Both the position numbers and the translations under genes were made by a program. Of a stretch of 64,000 nucleotides of DNA, positions 9,853 through 18,982 are shown piece after piece (within the stretch, counting starts at the first letter, position 1; each line of letters starts with the position of its first letter). A model generated the notes under the pieces. The model saw only the letters and a list, made by a program, of their open reading frames with translations. It was not told the origin of the DNA and made no database searches. Source of the stretch: Methylovirgula sp963708155 (GTDB lineage Bacteria > Pseudomonadota > Alphaproteobacteria > Rhizobiales > Beijerinckiaceae); NCBI GenBank assembly GCA_963708155.1, contig OY970183.1:682001-746000 (forward strand), given 5' to 3'.

Positions 9853-9892
9853 AATCAGAAAAAGCCCCTGCCCCGGCGAACCGGGACAGGGG
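9853..9892 (-). terminator. Rho-independent terminator ending the phage lysis cassette
   Basis: Two 12-base arms (CCCCTGCCCCGG at 9865-9876 and CCGGGACAGGGG at 9881-9892) pair with one mismatch around a CGAA loop. On the minus strand the hairpin is followed by a T-rich run (CTTTTTCTGATT). It lies just after the last leftward phage gene and before the host peroxidase gene. Confidence 0.8.
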
Positions 9893-9932
9893 CAAGGCAG
9901 GCGGTCTGGCGGCAAGTCAGGAGGAAACTTGG

Positions 9933-10265
9933 CTATTCGCCGGCGGCATTTACTCCGGCGCCGGCGACCGGCGCGTTGAGGCGGACCTTCAGAATATCGA
10001 TCTTGGCTTCGAGCTGCGCGATGTGGTCGCGTAGGTCCATGATGGTTTTTTCGTAGATGTCGATTTTCTCCTGCAGCCGGCAGATTTCCGTCCGCAGCTC
10101 GCCAATCGTCCGCTCGTAGATCTGCATCACGGTCGCGATGCGTGAATCGAGAACGGAGGCAAGCGTCGGCTGGCGGTTGATAAACGCCGACAGTATCGTG
10201 GCGATGGAGCCGACCAGCGTGCCGAACAGGCCAGCGATGAGAGGCAGCCAAAGTCCGTCAGGCAT
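9933..10265 (-). CDS. Small membrane protein with coiled coil, phage lysis region
   Basis: This 110-residue protein has one N-terminal hydrophobic segment (LWLPLIAGLFGTLVGSIAT) followed by a long heptad-rich helix (RTIGELRTEICRLQEKIDIYEKTI and onward). The layout of one membrane anchor plus a periplasmic coiled coil would fit an inner-membrane spanin-like protein or a holin accessory. The neighbouring lipoprotein gene supports the spanin idea. There is no sequence match I recognise, so this is inference from topology and position. Confidence 0.6.
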   Translation of the reverse strand: MPDGLWLPLIAGLFGTLVGSIATILSAFINRQPTLASVLDSRIATVMQIYERTIGELRTEICRLQEKIDIYEKTIMDLRDHIAQLEAKIDILKVRLNAPVAGAGVNAAGE

Positions 10266-10307
10266 CGAAAATAGCCGCCCTCCCTTGCATCAAAGCGAAA
10301 GCGGCGC

Positions 10308-10625
10308 TCACGGGACGACCGCCTGGGGACCGAGGGTTCCGCCAACTGCTGCGCAGGCCGCCGCCGATGCGACATAAACCTTGCCGTCCGTGCCGATCAG
10401 CGACTGTCCGGCGCCGACGCCAAACTCGATCTCTTTAGCAACGGCGCTGGCATCGGCGACGGCGCAGGTGAAGGCGATCACGCCGGATCTCAGCGAACCG
10501 ATTGCCTGCTGCGTTGCCGGCGCGTCGATCCAGGCGACGGCATTGTTGATTGCTTTATCGAACCCGCCGCAAGCGGCCAGACAAAGGGCGAGCGCCAGCG
10601 CGCCCGCGTGATAAGGCTTCATCAT
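10308..10625 (-). CDS. Small lipoprotein of the phage lysis cassette
   Basis: ATG 10625 follows AAGGA by 6 bases. The N-terminus is a lipoprotein signal with lipobox LAAC (ALALALCLAACGGF). The mature part is about 85 residues with two further Cys residues. It sits between the holin-like gene and the membrane/coiled-coil gene, so it could be the outer-membrane half of a two-component spanin; that is positional inference only. Confidence 0.6.
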   Translation of the reverse strand: MMKPYHAGALALALCLAACGGFDKAINNAVAWIDAPATQQAIGSLRSGVIAFTCAVADASAVAKEIEFGVGAGQSLIGTDGKVYVASAAACAAVGGTLGPQAVVP

Positions 10626-10649
10626 GATCAATCCTTTTGTATAGGTGTC

Positions 10650-10871
10650 TCAGCGGCCGAAACGCTCGGCGATGATCTCGCCCTGCCGCTCGCCGGCGTT
10701 ATCGGCGAGCGAGCCCAGGGAAAGCGGCGGGAGCACAATCTTGCCGCCGCCGAATTGCACCGCGAGGACAAGCGCCGTCGCGATCAGCGATGTCGGCAAT
10801 TCGGCGAAGGCAACGGCGGGCTCGAAAATCGCCGCGATTTTCTCCGCGGCGACGAGGAAATTGGCCGAAGA
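10650..10871 (-). other. Open frame without a start codon, after an in-frame TAA
   Basis: Immediately after the TAA of the 40-residue gene, the same frame stays open for 73 codons (ANFLVAAEKIAAIFEPAV to IIAERFGR) and looks protein-like, with a hydrophobic stretch (TSLIATALVLAVQF). There is no ATG, and only a TTG well inside. Either the stop at 10872-10874 is a mutation or sequence error splitting a protein of about 114 residues, or this is decayed DNA. The codon pattern matches its neighbours. Confidence 0.4.
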
Positions 10872-10994
10872 TTAAATCTCAGCGGTGAGATCATGCTTTT
10901 GAAATGCCGCGACGAGACTCGAGACGGAAGCGGCCTTCACATCGTCCAGAATCTCGGTGAGGACGCCCGAAAGCGAACTGGCGGCAGCGGTCAT
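10872..10994 (-). CDS. 40-residue phage protein, possibly truncated
   Basis: The ATG overlaps the stop of the holin-like gene (ATGA at 10991-10994), which argues for real translation. The peptide (MTAAASSLSGVLTEILDDVK to FQKHDLTAEI) is mostly helical. Its frame continues past the TAA into the next open stretch, so the true product may be longer. Function unknown. Confidence 0.5.
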   Translation of the reverse strand: MTAAASSLSGVLTEILDDVKAASVSSLVAAFQKHDLTAEI

Positions 10995-11494
10995 TGCGCT
11001 TTCACCGCGGTCTGCGGAGGGTTCGGCGTCGCGCCGAGAGCCTTGAGCAGATCCTTCTGCAGATCGCCGATCCGTGCGACGACGAACTGAGCCGCCCCAT
11101 CCGGCTTCAGACCAAGATCGTTGGCGATGGGGCCGATGTCGTCGAGCACTGCCTGCGCCAGATGCGCGACGACGTCGCTCTTGAGATCGTATTTCGCTGC
11201 AGCGATGGCCGGCTCCACGCCGCTCCACCAGCCGGCGACGATCTTCTCGGCCGAGCGGGCGACAGCGGCATATTGATCCGTCGTAAAGGCGAAGCCGAGT
11301 TTCTTCAGGTAAATGTTGAGGATCGCGAAGATGATCCTCAAAAGGGCGGCGACAAGCGCAGCGAGCGCCGCGCCGATGACCGGGCCGAGATACGTCAGAA
11401 GCGGCGACAGCGAAACCGTCGCGCCGCCCGCATCCGCGAATGCAGACGAGGCGGCAAACGTCATCGCCGCCGCATGAAAAATGCGGGCGCGCAT
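10991..11494 (-). CDS. Holin-like phage membrane protein
   Basis: This 167-residue protein has a signal-like N-terminus, then a strong membrane segment (YLGPVIGAALAALVAALLRIIFAILNIYL), then a soluble amphipathic region (VARSAEKIVAGWWSGVEPAIAAAKYDLK). One membrane helix followed by a helical tail resembles LL-H-type phage holins. Its place just after the endolysin genes fits. The family assignment is by topology, not by a clear motif. Confidence 0.5.
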   Translation of the reverse strand: MRARIFHAAAMTFAASSAFADAGGATVSLSPLLTYLGPVIGAALAALVAALLRIIFAILNIYLKKLGFAFTTDQYAAVARSAEKIVAGWWSGVEPAIAAAKYDLKSDVVAHLAQAVLDDIGPIANDLGLKPDGAAQFVVARIGDLQKDLLKALGATPNPPQTAVKAQ

Positions 11495-11739
11495 GGAACT
11501 GCCTTTTTGGGGAATGCCGCGAGCCGCGCGGCGCGGTTAAATCAGTGGATGGCGGCCTACGTTGTATTCAACGAGCCGTCGCGCGCACACCGCCTTGCGG
11601 TAAAAGACGACAAAGCCGTTTGCGAAAAGCACGCCGCAGCTGTGCCTGGTCGCGTCAACGGTCGATGCAAGCGGGCGCCATCATCAAACAAGACAAGCGG
11701 AGCGCCAAAGCGGCGCCCCGCGTTGCTCGTCGTTCGAAA

Positions 11740-12012
11740 TCAGCGGCCGGGCATCTCGCCGTTGTAGGAGCCCATGCTGTCTTCCTTGCGCACCGTATAA
11801 TACGCGACGTCCATCGTGCTCATATTGATGCAGGTGACGTTGACGCTGACGCTTTCCTGATCGGCAGTCGCGTTATAGCCAATCACGGATTTCGGATTGA
11901 GAACCTCAGTGCACACGCATTGGCCGACACCGCGGCAACGAAAATTCTCGGCTTGAGCCGCGAGCGGCGCACTGCTTATGAGCAGTCCAGCGATCATTAG
12001 CATTCTTTTCAT
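11740..12012 (-). CDS. Small secreted cysteine-containing protein
   Basis: From ATG 12012 the product is 90 residues with a signal peptide (MKRMLMIAGLLISSAPLAAQAEN). The mature part has four Cys (FRCRGVGQCVCTEV and VTCIN), likely two disulfides in the periplasm. It follows the amidase gene directly. I do not recognise the family. The 245 bases after it (11495-11739) hold no gene. Confidence 0.55.
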   Translation of the reverse strand: MKRMLMIAGLLISSAPLAAQAENFRCRGVGQCVCTEVLNPKSVIGYNATADQESVSVNVTCINMSTMDVAYYTVRKEDSMGSYNGEMPGR

Positions 12013-12014
12013 TT

Positions 12015-12626
12015 TTAGCTCCGTCGGTGGAATGATCCTGCGCCCTCCGAAAGTGCTTCGCTTTTCAGCGAAGCCATTTGCGAAAGCACGCGTGCGACGA
12101 CGTCGGCCTTGACCACGTTCCTCCCCGGACAATCGTGATGATCGCGCGCGCACTCCTTGTGGAAGTGCAGCCCGCGTACGCCAAGCTTGAAGCCATCCGG
12201 CCGCAATCCAAGCTTGCTATGCAATACTGCCAGAGCTGCCACCGCATTATCGCGGACCTGGGCTCCGGGACCCGTATCGAAACTTTCCGACCCGTAATCG
12301 CCGACCATTTCCACCCCGAGCGTCAGATGATTCCAGCACGAGACGGAGACACCAACCTTGGTCAGGTCGCAGAGATTCCAAATCAAGTCCTGTGCCACAA
12401 ACAGGTGGACGCCGGAATGCCAGTGCAAAATGTCGCGCTCATAGTGCTTCTGAGCCACAATCCGCTGCTCGGCGGAATGCCCTGGGCTGAGCCAGGTCGC
12501 GAGGCTGGGGACGCCTGTATTATGCAGCGTAATGAACCGGGGCCGCCAGGCATCCCAGGCTAGCCCCGCGACGAAAACGGAAAATTCCGCCGGCGTATAG
12601 CCTTTCGGCTCGGCGAGGAACGTCAT
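12015..12626 (-). CDS. N-acetylmuramoyl-L-alanine amidase (phage endolysin)
   Basis: It cleaves the peptide from the glycan strand of peptidoglycan during lysis. From ATG 12626 the protein is 203 residues. Amidase_2/PGRP features are the first zinc His in ITLHNTGVP, and the C-terminal pair in RDHHDCPGR giving the second His and the Cys. Its ATG overlaps the stop of the transglycosylase gene by four bases, so the two wall hydrolases are translationally coupled. There is no signal peptide, which fits holin-dependent release. Confidence 0.85.
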   Translation of the reverse strand: MTFLAEPKGYTPAEFSVFVAGLAWDAWRPRFITLHNTGVPSLATWLSPGHSAEQRIVAQKHYERDILHWHSGVHLFVAQDLIWNLCDLTKVGVSVSCWNHLTLGVEMVGDYGSESFDTGPGAQVRDNAVAALAVLHSKLGLRPDGFKLGVRGLHFHKECARDHHDCPGRNVVKADVVARVLSQMASLKSEALSEGAGSFHRRS

Positions 12627-13219
12627 GGGCGCGCCGCCATCGCCGTGACCATCCGGCCATAGCGGGTGCAGTGCGGACCGCGCCAGACGCCGGAATTGTA
12701 AGCGCTTGCGACGGCGCACCAGCCCGCCCCTCGATGCAAGGCCAGGGCGAGCTTGAGGTAACGCACACCGGCCTCGATCCCCGCCGGCCCGTAAAGATTT
12801 CCGGTGACGCCAACCTGACGCGCCGTTTGCGGAAGAACCTGCATCGCGCCGCGTTCACCCGCCGCGCCCTGCATGGACATGCGCAAGCCCGATTCGAAAC
12901 GGGCAATCGCCACCGCCAGCGCGACAGGAACGCCCAGCGCTTCGGCCTTTGCGCGCACGAGAGCCGCGACGGCCCCGCGCGCAAAGGCGCCGGTGGCTGA
13001 TTGCAGATTCTCCTCGGCTGCTCCGCGCGGCGGGTGCAACGGCGTCAAAAAGGAATCAACTTTACCGCGATAGTCATCGCCCGGAACAAAGGCCCAGATT
13101 GGCGTCAGCGTCGCGGCACACGCATGCGGCGTGACAGCAAAATCCTGCACGAGAAACAGGCACAGGGCGACGAACACGGCGCGCGCGAACGCGCCGCGGG
13201 AGAGCGGTTTGATCATCAT
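12623..13219 (-). CDS. Lytic transglycosylase (SLT domain), exported
   Basis: This protein has an N-terminal signal or anchor (FVALCLFLVQDFAVTPHACAA) and an SLT domain with catalytic Glu in AIARFESGLR, followed by GAMQVLPQTARQVG, GIEAGVRYLKLAL and VASAYNSG. It is the first gene of the leftward lysis cassette. A hairpin terminator lies just upstream at 13256-13276, so the cassette may have its own promoter. It could aid lysis or local wall opening during injection. Confidence 0.85.
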   Translation of the reverse strand: MMIKPLSRGAFARAVFVALCLFLVQDFAVTPHACAATLTPIWAFVPGDDYRGKVDSFLTPLHPPRGAAEENLQSATGAFARGAVAALVRAKAEALGVPVALAVAIARFESGLRMSMQGAAGERGAMQVLPQTARQVGVTGNLYGPAGIEAGVRYLKLALALHRGAGWCAVASAYNSGVWRGPHCTRYGRMVTAMAARP

Positions 13220-13255
13220 TCACCTTAGGTTGCGCCCATCGCACGCGGGGCCATG

Positions 13256-13276
13256 AAAAAGCCGCTCGAAGGCGGC
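13256..13276 (-). terminator. Terminator between tail genes and lysis cassette
   Basis: GCCGC and GCGGC arms (13261-13276) enclose TCGAAG. On the minus strand they are followed by TTTTT (13260-13256). It would stop leftward late transcription after the tail genes, before the lysis genes. The other flank is also T-rich on the plus strand (AGTTTT), but there it faces the upstream end of the glycosyltransferase gene. Confidence 0.6.
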
Positions 13277-13389
13277 TAGAAGTTTTAACTAAAATCGCTG
13301 CCGATTTTCTCGTTCTGGCTCCTAGCCAATACGTAGGCAGCAAAATAAGCTCTGCGATCGATCGCCCCTTCGGACCGCTGGACGCCAAG

Positions 13390-14130
13390 ATGGCTAAATT
13401 CTTTATCGTCGTGCCCAGCTATAACTCAGCGCCTTTTTTAGAACGTTGCCTTCACAGTCTCATCACAATGCAGCCCGGCGATTTCGATGTTCGCGTGCAT
13501 ATTCAAGACGGCGGATCGACGGACGCGACACCGAAGATCGCGGAACGCTGGAAATCACGTGGAGTGAGCTTTGCGGTCGAGCCTGACAGAGGCATGTATG
13601 ATGCCTTGGACAAAGCGGCGCGCCATCTCGCCGACGATGACATTATGACCTGGCTCGGCACCGACGATTATTTGATGCCGGGCGCCATCGGCACAGCAGC
13701 ATCCGTTTTCGACAGTCTGCCGCAGGTCAATTGGATAACCGGGCGCCCCTTCATGGGGAAGGAAGGCGGCGAGAATTTATGCCTCTGGCCGAACATGTTC
13801 TATACGCAACGGGAGCTCAGCGCCGGAAAACACGACGGCCGCGCCAACTATTTCATGCAGCAGGAAGGCACGTTTTGGAGGGCGAGCCTTTGGCGTCGGG
13901 CCGGCGGCATCGATCCCTCGTTCAAATTTGCCGGAGATTGGGATCTCTGGCGCCGTTTCGCGCAACATTCACCCATCTATTTCATAAGGGCGCCTCTTGC
14001 GAGGTTCACGCGCCGAGACGGACAGAAATCGCAGGATATGGATGCCTATTACGCCGAGGTCGACGCCGCGCCGCCGACCCCTGCCGTAGGCGAGGCGATC
14101 GAATATCGCCTGAACTCGCTTGGACTTTGA
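13390..14130 (+). CDS. Family 2 glycosyltransferase, phage cargo
   Basis: This GT-A fold glycosyltransferase of 246 residues carries the family start FIVVPSYNSAPFLERCLHSL, then VHIQDGGSTDATP, EPDRGMYDALDKA and a TWLGTDDYL metal/nucleotide-sugar motif, with a later FAGDWDLWRRF. No membrane segment is seen, so it probably acts on a lipid-linked or surface glycan from the cytoplasm. It is encoded opposite to the phage genes between the tail fibre and the lysis cassette, with the methyltransferase next to it, suggesting a lysogenic-conversion module that alters the host surface receptor. Confidence 0.82.
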   Translation: MAKFFIVVPSYNSAPFLERCLHSLITMQPGDFDVRVHIQDGGSTDATPKIAERWKSRGVSFAVEPDRGMYDALDKAARHLADDDIMTWLGTDDYLMPGAIGTAASVFDSLPQVNWITGRPFMGKEGGENLCLWPNMFYTQRELSAGKHDGRANYFMQQEGTFWRASLWRRAGGIDPSFKFAGDWDLWRRFAQHSPIYFIRAPLARFTRRDGQKSQDMDAYYAEVDAAPPTPAVGEAIEYRLNSLGL

Positions 14131-14403
14131 GTCGCCCTGGACCGAGGAAGCAATAGACCACGCCAAGCCGGCGCCAAAGTCGAGCCAGATGACACTCCGC
14201 GTCATCTTTCAATGGCGCCCCTCGTGGCTCCGTCGTTTCGGGCTGTGGCGTCAGCCGTTTCCCGACGCTGGTTAGCCCGCGTGCCAGAACGCATTTGCCG
14301 AGGCCGCGCGCTGTCACTGCTAGGGGGATATTTCGCAAAACGCGTCCCTTTGAAGCAACAAATAGTGTGCGAAATATCTGAATGAGCAGCAAAGGCTTCC
14401 AAG

Positions 14404-15162
14404 ATGTTCACTCTAGCCAACCGAGATGCGCCTTCCCCTCCCGCAAGCACGTTTGAAGCTTATTGGTCAAACGCCTTCCCAAAGGTCGAGGGTTGGGTCG
14501 ATGCGCGGCTCGCGCCCTGGATTCAATTGATCGGAGCCCTACAGCACGATCAGAACATCAGCGGCAATATCGGCGAGATCGGCGTTTATCACGGCAAATT
14601 CCTGATCGCTCTCGCACACCTGTCCCGCCCCGGGGAAAAGGTTACGGCTCTCGACGTATTCGACGATCAGGATAAAAATCTCGATGGCGCCGGTGTCGGA
14701 AGCCTCGGACGCTTGCGCGAAAATATAAAGGCCTACGCTCCGGCGGCGCTCGACTATGAGTTCATAAAGGCCGACAGTATCGCGCTGACTCCAGCGGAAA
14801 AAGCCAGGATTATGGAAAGCCGGGGTCCGTTCCGGTTGTTTTCCGTCGATGGTTGCCACACGGCGGAGCACACGTTCAACGATCTTCTGACTGCGCAGGA
14901 CTTTCTGTCGCCGGGCGGCGTCTTGATCCTCGACGACTTCATGCAGCCGCACTGGCCGGGCGTCACCGAAGCGGTCCATAATTTTTACGGAAGAACCGTG
15001 CCGCGCATTAAGCCATTTTTTTACGCCTGCCATAAGCTGTTTTTCGTCGGCTATGGCTGGCACGCCACTTATTTCAAAGCCTTCGAGGAACACACGCGGG
15101 GGCGCTCCGACATGCGCATCTCGCCTAATTTCGGCAGTTCCGTTGTTACTCTCTATCCGTAG
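14404..15162 (+). CDS. Class I SAM-dependent methyltransferase (TylF-like)
   Basis: The 252-residue protein has motif I as GNIGEIGVYHGKFLIALAH, an acidic strand TALDVFDDQD, then RLFSVDGCHTAEHTFNDL and GGVLILDDFMQPHWPGV, a pattern seen in sugar O-methyltransferases of the TylF/Methyltransf_24 type. It probably methylates a glycan, as a partner of the adjacent family 2 glycosyltransferase. The 273 bases between the two genes hold nothing recognised. It ends just before the leftward tail-fibre gene, with convergent stops 9 bases apart. Confidence 0.78.
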   Translation: MFTLANRDAPSPPASTFEAYWSNAFPKVEGWVDARLAPWIQLIGALQHDQNISGNIGEIGVYHGKFLIALAHLSRPGEKVTALDVFDDQDKNLDGAGVGSLGRLRENIKAYAPAALDYEFIKADSIALTPAEKARIMESRGPFRLFSVDGCHTAEHTFNDLLTAQDFLSPGGVLILDDFMQPHWPGVTEAVHNFYGRTVPRIKPFFYACHKLFFVGYGWHATYFKAFEEHTRGRSDMRISPNFGSSVVTLYP

Positions 15163-15171
15163 CGAGGCAGA

Positions 15172-16275
15172 TCACCCCGCGCGCCAGACGCTTCCATCGC
15201 AGAACACAGGGCATTTCGTCGAACCGCCCCCGGTCAGCGTCGCCAGAAAAGTCGGAGACGTTGCATCCGTCACATAGGCCCGGGCGCCGGCGAGCGAGGC
15301 AGACGCCGCAGGCAATGTCGCAACCGTATAAGCTGCGGTTCTGACGAGGCCGTTGACGTCAACCGTGCATTGGGGCGTCGCCGTTCCGACCCCGAGATAG
15401 CCCGATTGGTCAAAGCGCGCGGCCTCCGCGACCGTTGTCCCGCCGTTGGCGGTGACTTGAAAATTGATATACGAACCCTGGGCGGTATCCGTCCACGCCT
15501 GCGTCGCCCCGAAATTGATTTTCGCCCGGTTTGCGCTGCTGAAACCCGTCGCGCCATAACCGCGGCCGCCGAAAGAAAGAAACGTGTCACCGCTTTGAAG
15601 CGCCGAGGGCGCAGCCGCAGTTCCGCGCGCACCGCGCCCGACATACGCCGGAGTCGGCGCCGATGCTCCCCCGTAGGAGTCGACAACGCAGAGGTTGGCT
15701 CCGGAGGCGGCCGTATACAGCAGACAACCGCTCGGCACTGCCAAAGATATACCGGTCGCGTTGAATATTGCGGAGGCCGCGACGAGCCCAAAACTCGCCG
15801 TCACCACGCCGGACGCGCTCCCAATATCGAGCGCGTCGTACCAGGTGCTTCCGTCCGGCGAGACCTTGAAGTGAAAATTGTCGTCGCCGCAGAGGCCAAT
15901 TTCGGCGCGGCCCGAGAAGGCGTCCTGATAAAGAAAGGACGCGGTATTCGCTGCGCTCGCCTTGTTTATCTTTACGCGCACATCGCCGGTGCCGCCCGAA
16001 CCGGTCGGGACTTCATTGAAGAGAATATTGTCGGCGGCAACGCTCAACGGATTGCCCGGATCGGCGGCGGCGCCGATGCCGAGCGCGGCGAGCTGCCCGT
16101 TGCCTCCGGCCGGCACAATCTCCGCGAGTTTCGCCGCCGCAAAGCCGCCTGCCGTCGTGCCATCCTGAACGACAAGGCGATTGTTCGTCGTATCGACGGC
16201 GACCTCGCCCTGCGCGCCAGTGAAGGCCGCGACCTGCACGGCGGTTCCGCGCCGAAGTTGCAATTGCTCGCTCAT
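15172..16275 (-). CDS. Phage tail fibre / host-recognition protein
   Basis: The first 45 residues (QLQLRRGTAVQVAAFTGAQG, then VAVDTTNNRLVVQDG) match the short N-terminal module found at the start of many tail fibres, including major tropism determinants. The rest is Gly/Ala/Ser-rich beta-repeat sequence ending in VFCDGSVWRAG, a common fibre tip ending. At 367 residues it is intact. Its start overlaps the stop of the tail hub gene (ATGA at 16272-16275). It should bind the host surface, and the neighbouring glycan-modifying genes fit that. Confidence 0.8.
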   Translation of the reverse strand: MSEQLQLRRGTAVQVAAFTGAQGEVAVDTTNNRLVVQDGTTAGGFAAAKLAEIVPAGGNGQLAALGIGAAADPGNPLSVAADNILFNEVPTGSGGTGDVRVKINKASAANTASFLYQDAFSGRAEIGLCGDDNFHFKVSPDGSTWYDALDIGSASGVVTASFGLVAASAIFNATGISLAVPSGCLLYTAASGANLCVVDSYGGASAPTPAYVGRGARGTAAAPSALQSGDTFLSFGGRGYGATGFSSANRAKINFGATQAWTDTAQGSYINFQVTANGGTTVAEAARFDQSGYLGVGTATPQCTVDVNGLVRTAAYTVATLPAASASLAGARAYVTDATSPTFLATLTGGGSTKCPVFCDGSVWRAG

Positions 16276-18524
16276 CCTACAGTCCCCAGATCAATTGCAT
16301 CCACGATGGCGCCCGCGCCGACCGTGCCAAAATCATCGGCAATCGCCACCGCTTCGCTCGCCTGCCCCAGATCGGTCGGCAGGCCGGAGGCGAGCTGCGC
16401 GGCGATTGGATCAGCCGATCCCCCGCCAGAGGGCGAAAACGAATAGGCTGCGCAGTCGGAGAGATCCTGCAAGCCGCCACCGAAAATATTGAAGCTCTGA
16501 AACTTCAGATAAAGCGGCCGGCCGATATAGGAATTGGGCAAGGCATATTTGAAGATAGCCCCATCCAGCCGGGCAACCCGCGCGCCGGCGGCATGCGCGA
16601 CCGCGCCGGAGCCGTAAAGGCCGCGATAGAGGCCCGTCAGTTGGTAGGCGTTCGGCCCCGTCAGCGTCGCCGTTTCATAGGCCATGAATTCTTCATCGAC
16701 GATCATGAGCGTCACGGCCTGCGCGGCCGCTGCCGCTGTCGTGCTGGCAAGCGTGCCGCCGCTTTCCGCCAGATTGACCGACAGGGTGTCGGCAACATCG
16801 GGATTGACGTTGGAATAGGCCGGCAAGCCCGCGGTAAGGACCCCTTGGCGCGCCGGCGCGCTCACCTGGCCGATCGCGACATAGCTCGTGCCGTCCAGAG
16901 AGGCCCAGACATTCGCGCCGCCCCAGTTCGGATCGGCAGTCCCGCTGCTGCCGCCCGATAGCGCGATCCAGATTTGCGGCGTTGCACCCGCGAGGCTGGC
17001 GGGCGGCTCGAAGATGACGGGCGTGTTGACGCTCGCAGGCATTGCCGTGCGAGTTGAATAGGCAGAACATTATTATTCGTCTGCACGCGGATAGGCAACC
17101 GCCGTCGCCGTACCGCCTGGAAATTCCTCAGCCGTAATGCTCAGGAGGCCATCACCATCTTCCTGCACTTCGATAATGCGGACGGCGACGTTCTCAAGCC
17201 CGAGGTTAGTATCTGATCAGTGTAACAAGGTCCATCGGCTCCAGCAGGCAATATTCCCAGGAAAGCTTGAACTCGTAGAGATTGCGGATATAGAGCCCGC
17301 GCTGAAGAATGAGCTGCGCGGAGGTCTGCGCGACATTCGGATCGCATATCTCATGTGCGGTGACCGTCGAGGCAATGCGGAGCCCGTAAAGCTCGATGGC
17401 ATTTTGATCGCAAAGGCGGTGATCGGCGTTGCGTCGTAATAGTTGGAGCGCTGGCTGATCTCCACGGTCTGCATATTGTAAGCGGCATAAGGATCGCTGC
17501 GGACGACATTCACCGGGTCTTTGCCGTCGTCATAGACATGAATCGTCATCGCCGAGAGCATAGACCGGCGCGAGATCCGGATTGAACGTGCACGCGCCGC
17601 CGGAAAAGGAAGTTCCGGCCCCGGCGTGCCGGAACTTGCACCGGGTACCGCCGCGCCCCGAGATCCGGAATAGAGTGTGCCGGTGAGCGACGCGTCGCCA
17701 TAGGGGATGAACTTCAGCAGTCCGCTCGACCAGACGGCCGCCGTATTCGTGAGTTGCAGCCAGCGCGCGAGGATTGACCTCGCAGATTCCTGATCCGTCA
17801 GGACCGGGGACAGCGCAAGACCCGCCGCGCGGCAATAGCTCTGATAGGAAGAATTGCCACTGCCGCCGAGCAAGGTCGTCGCAGCGATGCTCGCCGGTGG
17901 AAAGCCGACGCCATATTGCGAATTGGTCAGAAAATCCTGGATGATGAGCGCCGGGTCGGCGTCATAGCCATTGACGACCGCGGACGAGACGCAGACCGCC
18001 ATAAGATCTCGAACGACAAGGCACTCACCGTCGCGCTGCTGCCAAGGTCGTAATCGGCGCTCGCTGCATAAGCGAGGCCATTATAGGCGAGGGCCTGCGA
18101 CGGGAAATTCGTCGCGAGATAGCTCCAGAGCGTCTGCGGCTTCGTGCCCGTTAAAGAGAATAAGCCCGTTGAAGGATGTCGACTTCGATGCGCCCGAGGC
18201 GATATTTGTCAGTGATTGGCCGTTCCAGACCGTGCCGACGCCTTTAATCGGCCCCTCGCAAAGGCCGAGAACCACGGCGGCCGTATAATTATAGCTTGTA
18301 GGCGACGAGCCGCCGCCGAACACGCCACCCTTCCCGCCGCCTTTGCCACCGCCGGAATAACGGGATGCGCCACAAAATCGCCGGTCCAGACAACATTCGG
18401 CGCGATTTTATTGGTGCCATAGCAGATCGCAATCGGAACCGCGCCGCTCGATGTCTGCAATTGCAGCCCGGTATATTGCGGGTAACTCGCGGTCTGAATT
18501 GGCGGAGGATTGCAGAAACCCCAT
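16272..18524 (-). CDS. Tail hub / host-specificity protein (GTA gp15 C-terminal type), frameshifted
   Basis: Restored, this is a protein of about 750 residues of the phage-tail_3/GTA gp15 type. Pieces in order are NPPPIQTASYPQYTGLQLQ, NKIAPNVVWTGDFVAHP, a Gly-rich loop with YNYTAAVVLGLCEGPIKGVG, IIQDFLTNSQYGVGFPP, AAYNMQTVEISQR, and a C-terminus with LMIVDEEFMAYETATL and LTGLYRGLYG. At least five single-base shifts interrupt it (for example an extra G near 18519 just after the start). The TIM-barrel domain that precedes this part in RcGTA gp15 is absent here and encoded four genes upstream. Confidence 0.75.
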
Positions 18525-18530
18525 GACGGC

Positions 18531-18978
18531 TCATCGTCTCCAATAGCTGAAGGCGCGGCGATGCCGTGCCGGATCGGCGAGCTGGGCGTTTCGGCCCAGT
18601 TCTTCTTCGATAACGATGCCTGCAGGCCAAAACGCATGTACGATGGTAAGCGGCGATGGCCGTAGTCACGATGCCGCCGTGGCTGTAGCAACGCCCATAA
18701 CGGAAGACGAGGATGTCGCCGGGCCGCGGCTCTTCCACCTCTGCACAACGATCGAAGACAAAGCCCAGATAGCGCTCGTCGCTGCGGTGCAGATGCCAGT
18801 CCGGCGGATAGGGCCGCGGATCAAAGGGCGCACAAAGTCCCGTATCGACGAAGACGCGGACGATCAGCATGCCGCAATCGACGCCGATGCCATGCAGATC
18901 GGCGCAATTATGATACGGCGTTCCAATCCAGCGGCGCGCTTCGGCGACGACGGCGGCCCGTTCCTCTGTTTTCGGCAT
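18531..18978 (-). CDS. NlpC/P60 tail peptidase (GTA gp14-like), frameshifted
   Basis: This cell-wall peptidase is carried on the tail tip and opens peptidoglycan during DNA entry. Residues visible: ARRWIGTPYHNCADLHGIGVD with catalytic Cys in VDCGMLIV, His in CYSHGGIV, and after frame restoration IVHAFWPAGIV with the third catalytic His. The frame breaks near 18646 (TAC-C-ATC, one extra C). The restored protein is 148 residues, close to RcGTA gp14. It starts 4 bases after the DUF2163 stop. Confidence 0.82.
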
Positions 18979-18982
18979 GGGA

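Noticed and set aside
9760..9932. Left attachment site of the prophage
   Set aside because: Looked for a matching direct repeat near 42.65-43.2 kb and for a tRNA at either edge; found neither by eye.
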